Part shown: positions 49,201-58,200 of the stretch, piece after piece
How positions within the stretch are numbered: the stretch's first letter is position 1
How the letters are laid out: the number at the start of each line of letters is the position of its first letter
Assembly: GCA_948099385.1 (NCBI GenBank)
Contig: CANUEZ040000020.1
Location: 8,464,501-8,528,500, forward strand
DNA: 64,000 bases
Reading direction: 5' to 3'
From: Fasciola hepatica
Taxonomy: Eukaryota; Platyhelminthes; Trematoda; Plagiorchiida; Fasciolidae
The notes under the pieces: generated by a model
What the model was told of the DNA's origin: nothing
The model's database searches: none
What the model saw: only the letters and a program-made list of their open reading frames with translations
Translations under genes and position numbers: made by a program

Positions 49201-52200
49201 TTGCGCGTGAAACGTGGAGTCCAAAAAGATAGTCAATCAAACGAAAATTAAACAATCCCACACTACTCGCAAGTAATTGCGTGATATATATCACTCACGT
49301 TTGACAGCGAGTCCTAGTTTGGATCGAAACGTCATAATAAACGTTTACAACTCAGTGTACGCCTGAAACCTAAATTACAACGAGGCATTTCAAGACTTGA
49401 CCTCCACTGCCGATAAGCTGATGCCATATTCATCATTAGTGACAACAGTAAAGATGCAAATATGACATTTGATCACTTTAATAGTGTCCACCTGGACATC
49501 AAAGTGACTCATCGTGGCGTAGAAAACAATCATATCTCGTTTCTAGACATATATATTTCTAGTCGACCGGATGGCTCAGTTAGATCAGTCTACCGGTAAA
49601 ACACATGGACGGGACGATACCTGAATTTCGCGAGCTTCGTACCTATGAAATATAAGATCGGTCTCACTCGAACATTGTTTCACAGGGCACGGGAAATATG
49701 CACGGAAAACACGTTAGCTGATGAGTTTGAAAAACTAACCACAACGCTGAAGTCCAACGGTTTTCCAGTACAGTTTATTCTGAAACACTCTGTAGAAAAA
49801 CCATATACTACGAAGCCACAAAGTGCTCAGAAGTTAAAAGTTTTCCTACAATTTCCATTCAAAGGTGACGACGTCAATCATCTGATAAGTAAGTGCTTGA
49901 ATCAGTCGTGAAAAGCACTCACAACGCGGCCGATCCAGTTACTATTTTCACAACCACACGGATACCAACACTATCGGTGAAACAGCCGCTGCCTCTCTGC
50001 GCCAAATCAAACTGCGTCTATCAATTCACATGTGGATGCTCATCCGTCTAAACTGGCAGAACAGAGACAATTGCGTCACCGAATAAATGAGCATATCCCG
50101 GTGTGGCTTCAAAAACCGATGACTAGTCAGTTCACAATGATGACGTCATCGACGAAAACAAAAGCAATCAGATCACCAATTACGTAACATCTGACTGAGA
50201 AAAAACACTTGGCAAATCCAAGCAACTCGTCTAACGTTATACACAACACCACAACTACGAGATCGCTTAGATATGTTGAGACCCTATAGCCATTCTCAAT
50301 TATAAACCTGAACTAAGCAAACAACGTGAACGGCTTATCAGTTTGGCCCTACCCTGGTGACCTAACATTCAGTACCATCTTCACCCCATTCTTGTTCGCT
50401 TTTTTAAAATTTCGTCCACTTCAATCTTGTCTCAGTTTCATTCGTTATTCTGCTGACTATATAAAAAATCACACTGACTGCAGTATGCACGTGTACAGAT
50501 GCAGCGAAATGGTCCACGATACGTTGTGGAAACCTGTTTCTCGCTTCTCTTCTCAAATTTGTGACGGTAAACCATTGTTTCCAGAAGGATTAAAGTATAC
50601 CAACTTGGAGTAAGTGGTTTGTAAAGAAAACGGTATTTGTTTGTTTTTCTACCGGACAGTTTTAAAGGCATTTTGTCGTATTTGTTTATCAGTTTGTAGG
50701 TTTTGTATGTTTATTGGGCTCGGGATTTCAACAGACAGGCCGTGTAGCACTTGTGCCTCTGACTTCTGTTCCGATCCATATCCGCCGCTGTCTCTAATCG
50801 ACGATGATCTTCATTCCTTGGACCTCAACCAGGGAGGCGGGAAGCTCCAACGGAAGTTAATTCCTTTAAGCCAAATCGTAGTTTGACCGCCGCTTCACTT
50901 TTTCCAGAAAATAAATCGCGGATCATGGGCAGGCATAGATAATACATCTACAAGCTACAGGCGGCGGTGTGCAGCCACTTCTCCGATTAGACAGTGACCT
51001 CAAGTTCATGGAGGAATATAACGCAGTAGCGGATGGTACGTTTATAAGATATACCAACTGAGTCATTTTTACTCATTTGGCCCTATTGTATCTGCGATTC
51101 CCTGAGATTTTTCCATGATATGTGAGAAACGCCAATGAGATATAAATCCTAAGCTTACAATTGACCTTATCCAATTTGCCTAGGAACAGGTTACTTGTAG
51201 GATGATTCAACACAGAATAAATACACTTTGAATAACTCAATAGGTAACTAGTTTTCCACAAAATTTTCTCAGAAACACTTTCCACTGAGTTTGAGTAAAC
51301 TCATGAGTTGCGAGCTCAATAGCCATAAAAACCTGCGTACAAAAAATGAGCATGATTTGGTATTTTGAAACCTGTGATGCATACATTCTATTCGTCAAAC
51401 CCAACAAGAACTGAACACAATATGAATGGGGAACAAACTCACGTATATCACAGCCTTCTAGTTCGAAAATTTCACCGTCCACGTTCACTGTCCCAGTCAC
51501 ATCACACAGGGTGATTTGGTCATCATTCACTTCTAAAGGAGATCTTACCACATCATCTACGTCACTTCCGACACTGAAGTCACTATGACACCTTTCAGTG
51601 GTAAAGGGGAACTGTTAGAAAGGAATGAAACAGCGTAATGAGTCCGATGAAATTTTGAAGTGGTGTCGGTAACCGTATTTGTGTTGGCACTCTACATCGA
51701 GTCTTGTTTTGGTTGAAAAAATATGAGCAAACGGCACTGAAATCCGCTTACGCTATTTTATCAAAAGGGCTTAATTTGGCTGCCCAAACACTGAGATGAC
51801 CGCCACTCACTACCTCCCGCCCCCCTATTCATCAGTCCTGAGTTCACCTTTGGTTTTTTTGGCTAGACTTAGCAGCTCAGTGGACTGAGTAGCCTGCCAT
51901 CTGATGGATCTCGTCACTGAACAAATTATGGAAAATGTGAAGAGTTCCCCTTGTGAGGTGATCAGTAGGACAGAAAAATGCAAAATTCAAACTAATGCAG
52001 ATTTTCAACTGCATTATTCGACTGTGCAGTCTTGGATTACGGAAACTCGGCAAACAGGAAAGCCGTCATTTCGTGTCGTAAAGCATGCCCCATTTTTCCG
52101 ATTTATGTTTGCTTTTGCAATATGTCTACCGAACAGATAAATAGCACCAACTACCACAACTTATCACTCAAGCAATTAGCAATGCCAATAACGTTTCCAC

Positions 52201-55200
52201 TCGATACTCATACTTTGAAAATTGTCAAATGATTGTGGTATTCTGAGTGACCATGAATAGCTCACCAAGTAAGAAGTAAAAATATTCGTGAATATGTACG
52301 GAATAATTAAATTGCCTATAAGAGTTTAAAGAACAATTCAGGCAGTTTCAATAGTTGATTCACAATAATGATCATAAAAAATTATGCTGGATGTTTATTC
52401 TCCAAAATATACCAGTAGTTGTGGAGCGTTTCGACTTCAATTCAACTCAAAAAGAGGAGGAATTCTTCGAATTCATGGATGTGAAAATGCCAGGAAAAAC
52501 AGCATCTTGAGTGGAAACGCTACTGTCAGGATTTAGGCGGCCATATTGGAATTTGATTGATGTAAACACCGGTGCCTGTTGATGCACTTAATGAGCTACC
52601 GTTCATGGAGTTTTCAGTATTTATTCCATTGCAGACTGGACATATGAAGCCCAATGGGAAGACCGCTGCCCCAGCATACTACATAACTGGGGCGTGGAAC
52701 TCATGTAAAGCGAAAGTGAACACAACTGTCTCCGAGTCATTCCAATTTCACGATGGTCCACGCCGAGATACAAGATTCTCAGAGCCAAGATGAAGACAGT
52801 TCTCACGCTATGTCTACGTGTTATGCAATATGAATTCCAATAAAATCTTTAAGAGTTCTTCCTATCCGATGCGTACTACAGAAGATAATCTGCTGCCAGC
52901 TTTAACCTGAAGTTCAGATTGAGCTTAATGGTCAGTCGCTTGGCGACCTGCACCCTCCCTGATGGCATTTCACGTGTCTGTTTCATAATCTCTGAAACGT
53001 TTGTTTGCACTTAGCGAAGTACAAGGGATACAGGCAGTCGCGGAACAGAACGGGAACCAGAAGAGCCATCTTCTATGAAGCACAGTTTGAAAACACTGAT
53101 TATAGGGTGAACAAACGTACTTTATAAAGATTCACAGTTTACGCAACAGTGTACAAAGGGGTATTCGCCAACGATATTCACTACCAGCCGAGGCGATATA
53201 GACTAAACTGGGCAGTTTGCCACTTTGTTCAGATAAGTGTCTGGTCAGGTCACTATCCGACTGAAAACCAACCTACAAAGCTATCTGGGTTTTGAAAGAT
53301 TTTCGTTTGCTGAAACTGGGAGCAGATAGCCTTGTACTCACGTCTCAACCAATAATCATGTACAAACCCACAGGTTCCGCTGAACAATCGCACTATTTTC
53401 ATTACATCCTTGCGCATGAGTACAGGGATAACCGACAACCAGACGTTGAGACTCGGAGTGGATAACCACATAAGGTCCCAATAGTTCACGTGTGGTAACA
53501 ATCCGGATGACAATGGATTGCTGCCTACCTGTATTTTTAACGTGTACTTGAAAGTAAAATCATATCAGCCAGAGATGAATATGAGTAAAACCTGTGCTGG
53601 AAAAACATGTATACTTTTTAGATTTTTGATTGACAGTAGTGCCACATAGAAAAGAACATCGAATCAAGTCAGTAATAGTCTTAAACACTTTAATGGATGG
53701 ATTTTCAGCACTTGCGTCATCACTGTGGATATGGAAGTATGGAATCAGGAACTGAATGTTACAATAACTCCCATTAAAATATTGTCCTTTCCCATCAGCG
53801 TGCTACCTAATGCGATGATAAGAGATTGCAAAACATCTTGCGTTGCAATGCCAGCCAGACAGTACAGTTGAAAAGCTTCACTTTTTTGAGGGCAGTCAAA
53901 CAAAAAGCTAAGATAGCTACTAGCATTGTGTTCTACGGAGTAAAAAACGTTCACTGAGTGGTCACTCACCTGGGGTTCAAAGTAAGCGTAACCACTTGGT
54001 CCAATGCGCATGTGCAGATTTGGTACGAGTTCATTATTAATGAAGATTTCCACCTGTGGAATGAATTGTTAGAAATCCAGACGGAGACCACTCATCTCGT
54101 CCTTTTGCACGGAAATGTGAAAAGTTCACTATTTTGATTACAAAGTTACGCGTGAGTGCATTGGAAGGGGTATAACCCATAGCCACAAAGGCCTATCGCA
54201 CTATTGGGGATAACCGGTCACCAGAATCTGAGGCTTGGAGTGGTGGAGAACCATATACCGCCACAACAGGTCACGAGTAGTAATGCTCCAAACGACAGTG
54301 GGGATTACTGTCTACCTCCATCGTGGCCGGGGATTCGAACCTATGACCCCCGAAGTGGTAAGCAAGCACTCTAAACCACTCGATCATTACCGGTAGTGTT
54401 ATTCTTCTTAGGTTGAATGTGGTTATCGCATTGAGGTGCATCAGACTGTATGTCCACGGATCCACCTAATAAACAAAATTATTCCGTAGCATGAATTACG
54501 TGTGGGGTCTTGTGGAGTGTAAGATAACCGGAGTACATAGAACACGTGAGATTACCGGTGTTCAGGGGCAAGCAATACCTTGACAAAACGATTTTAGTTC
54601 CCGCGTTTTATTTGTATTCGACTGAATGGATCCGGCTGGTGTGAACTGGTACTAGTGGGGTACGAATCTACTCTTAAACGGTACCCTTGCTATAGTATCA
54701 CGTGCGCTCTGAAGCTGTACCCGGTGAGTTTCGAGTATTTCACAAGTGAGTCATACTGTTGGTCATCGCAAATTACAATAGCCTTTTACACCCACCATAA
54801 AACCAAAGACAGTTGATGTGCTCGTTTTTTAATGTTTTTTGGAAGCGGTGTCACACAATTAAATTTGTTTCAGTATGAGTGATGACACAAAGATATTACA
54901 ACTGGAAACTCATCTTTCGTCACTCAACCCCTCAACAGCATATAAGTACATGAGGTCCGCCTGTCATAAGCTTTGGGATTTTATGTTTTTGGGTCGTATT
55001 CCAGAAATCAGGGGAGGTAGACAGAAATGTCGGTAATAATGTGTCAGAATCGAGATCGGTTCGGAGTGTATCGGAAAATTGATGCGCCATGTGAAATGTT
55101 ATGGTAAAATTTGATTGTTTAATAACACAGCGTAGTCGGAATCGTTGTTGACGTTTCGGTCACCACGGGTAACCTTTTTCAAGACTGGTTCTATAACCGG

Positions 55201-58200
55201 TCGATAACCTACCAACGATTCCGACTACGCTGTGTTATTAAACAATCAGATTTTACCATAGAAGTGTCGGTGTTAAAAAAACAGTATAATCGTTTAAGAC
55301 GTGTTTGGAAATTTTGATCGTATCTTCAATTTACCGTTATGCGGTGTAAGGATTCGTTTTTATATCAGACAAGAGAAGGTTAAGAGGATTGATAATCCGT
55401 GCCAATTCTGACAGCTCTATTGATCGTAATGCCTCCCATATTGTCTACCATTTCACTTGAAGTTTTGGTGACAAGTGCATAGACAGAAGAGAACGATACT
55501 GGGTTCAAGTAGTGGCTGAAGGCGTCCCAAAATCACTTTCGCACTCAACGACTCAGTTGACCGGCGCAAGACAAAGTTCCACCAAGAAATCAAGCATCAG
55601 GCGACACGAAACATCTCCGTTCATCAAGTTGTCGAATTGAATCGGTCACTCAAAGTGAGGTTACGTAATCGGAAATCACAGTTGTTATCGCAGCCGTGCT
55701 GATCCAGTGAGAAAATTTCCTCTCTGGACGAAGAAACAATTTTCGAAAATTATCTGATTTCCTTGGAATTAGCCATACAATCCCATATGAATAACTGACT
55801 TATCGAAGACAAATGTTTCTTTCCCATTTTTCCACTCTTTACCCTATCACCGTGTTTTCCGTCGATCGGTTAGAGTCTGGTTTTGGGTGCGTACAATGAA
55901 CTTGAATAATCCCAGTGATAGAGTTCCAGCCATTATCAAGGTTTTGCCCGAATTAGTCCAATACACAGATAAACGCAGCGAGTGGGCTTGATTAGTATGG
56001 ATCTCTATTATCCCCGGTATGATTATTGTAAGCATACGTATGCACTGGTAAAGACGTGTTCAAAACAACAGCAAAATACATTCCACATGCTGATAAGTTT
56101 TTTCTTGAGAAACAATGAATTTACGTCTTCCAACTTAGGGCTCCACGAGATCAATCGGACCAGTTATCATAAATATAGCATAATGATCGAATGCAACCAA
56201 GTTCTAAAGCTAAATTATAACGTCAGCGGCATTAATATTGACGGCATTGGCCGAATTGTTTTCCCGCTGTACGGAAACGTATTATGGGGAAGATGTCCTA
56301 CAATGCCTTGTCATTCAAGGTTGCTTTTCGACCTCAAATTCACTTAGTTTCAAAAAAGAAATTGCGCACGCTTTCTACTAAAGGACCGTAGAGAAAAATA
56401 TCAGAGAATGAAACTGTCGTACCGCCAGTCAATATCCAACGAAATCTTATTTATCAAGTGTGCACCCGTTGGCTCAATTTTCATCACGTGATAAACCTCC
56501 GGTTCTTGTCCAGTATACTCATTCTTTCCTAACACTCAGTTTTTTAACGATTATTAAATAATGTCTGAGCGGTCTACGCTAACCAAACACCCTTGAGGAG
56601 GAAAATTTGGAAAAAACTGGGCGAAAGCAGCACTTGACAATAAACAGTTCAATAAGAAAGGTAAAAGTGTTAATCAGTCTGCAGACGGTTCCGCTGTTCC
56701 ACACGTCTTCCGCTTCAAGTGGCTCTTACTACTCAGTTATTCAATGCTGGCAAGACCATAGAATCATTCAGCGATGACACGGAGAAAACAACAATGCGAA
56801 ATATAAACCTATTCTCATCTGAAAATGAGGCGAAAACGAAAAATGAAGACTTTTTGAACGATAGGCCATGAGAACAGTCTGGTTGAGGTGTTCCACCTGC
56901 GAAGACTTCGACGGTTAATTTTTCGAAGCATCGTACAGTAAAGTGGATATTCCAAGCTGGGATGCGAGAACAAATCTTGTGATAGTTCGGAAAGTATCCT
57001 AAGTGTTAACCATTTCTTCTTAGAAAAATAGACATTAGGGAGTTTAAGCCTATCTTAGATCGTATTTGCAATAAACACTAACGGTAACAGTTTGGTTTCG
57101 CATCTGTTTCATTGACCAGCATCCGGGAACTAGATAAATCGGGATTTAAATGACTCAAGTATTGAAGATTTCAGTGGTCTTACATCTCTGACGCGTTAGC
57201 TGCTTATGTGTTAGTTTTTCCTGTTATTTTCATATCGAGCAGTTACGTGTCCAGACATCCGGTCGCCGGACTTTTGGTCAAACGGACATTTGGTCGAATG
57301 GACATTTGGTCGTCAGACATTTTGATGATTGAATTATGCTATATTCATTTACGTCCGCCGAATGTCACACCCTCAGAATGTGGATTAAGCGTAGTCCGTC
57401 CACTTGACCGTCCAGAATTATAAAGGCATACATTGATCACAAATCGGTAAGCGAAAAGGCTTGCGCTAGACTGTTATGCAAATGCATCGCAGTCACATTA
57501 TTTCGACTGGTATGACCTCACAACAGCTTCACACCGGAACTCCTGAAACCCAAGGCTTGAAACTAAGGCCAGCTGAAATGGTAGTGCGGTCTACCACGGC
57601 AGCACCTTGTGAACTGGCATTCAAGCCTTTGTCCTTTTTGAGATGATAGACAATTGATCCACTTGACTACCTCAGCACGTGAGAAAAATGACTCACCTTA
57701 ACGATTAAATGCGGCAGGCAAACAGGATTCATCACTGGTCTTGTCTTAACCAACCGGGTGCTACTTTTGAGAGAGTGAGGTTGGTTTGCACGATAATGGG
57801 AACATTATACGGACTGTGACATTTTGGAGGTACTACATTTCCAGGTTGAAAACCACTAAAAGAGATTTGAGACTGGGTCTCTGCTACTTTCTGAGAGTGT
57901 GAGATTTGACAGACTTAAGTGAATGTAGTGTAATTTAATCACCCAAAAGTCCATTCGACCAAAAGCCCGGCGATCAATTGTCCAGCGACGAATAGTCCGG
58001 TAGCCGAGCGGTTAAGCTGAACGGAATCCAATAGCTGTTCTCGTGCATAACGTCAACACGATGGTTTGAGTGCTAAGTGCTACCGCGATGTTATATGAAC
58101 TCTAGATTGCAGATTGAGGAGCCGGCGAAGCAGCACACTCCCTTTCCGTATTCGTGAGTACACTTAGAGTGTGTGTGTGGAAGGGGTATTTGTTGAGGAA

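Larger units (their letters stand above)
46240..49364 (+). mobile_element. Penelope-like element (PLE-1), degenerate, with both pseudo-LTRs
   Basis: Runs from a 5' pseudo-LTR (46240-46415) to a 3' pseudo-LTR split in two (48634-48747 and 49291-49364). Coding parts in order are [11 protein letters not shown] (46550), [18 protein letters not shown] (about 47079), [14 protein letters not shown] (RT motif A, 47512), [19 protein letters not shown] (47700), [12 protein letters not shown] (motif C, 47800) and [18 protein letters not shown] endonuclease end follows: [20 protein letters not shown] then [11 protein letters not shown] (48389-48475). RT followed by GIY-YIG is the mark of Penelope-like elements. 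Motif C is VGDT instead of VDDT, and there are frame changes at about 47290, 47690 and 48150, so the copy is dead. Confidence 0.9.

Noticed and set aside
51552..51600. Alternative acceptors for lipin exon 3 within 51552-51600 (after GAAAG, CATAG or TTCAG)
   Set aside because: They leave the wrong phase after exon 2 (phase 0). The CCTTTCTAACAG acceptor at 51612 keeps the frame and follows an in-frame stop.
54874..55038. Possible + strand exon starting [11 protein letters not shown] after TTTCAG
   Set aside because: No known similarity and no downstream donor with a partner exon; likely chance.
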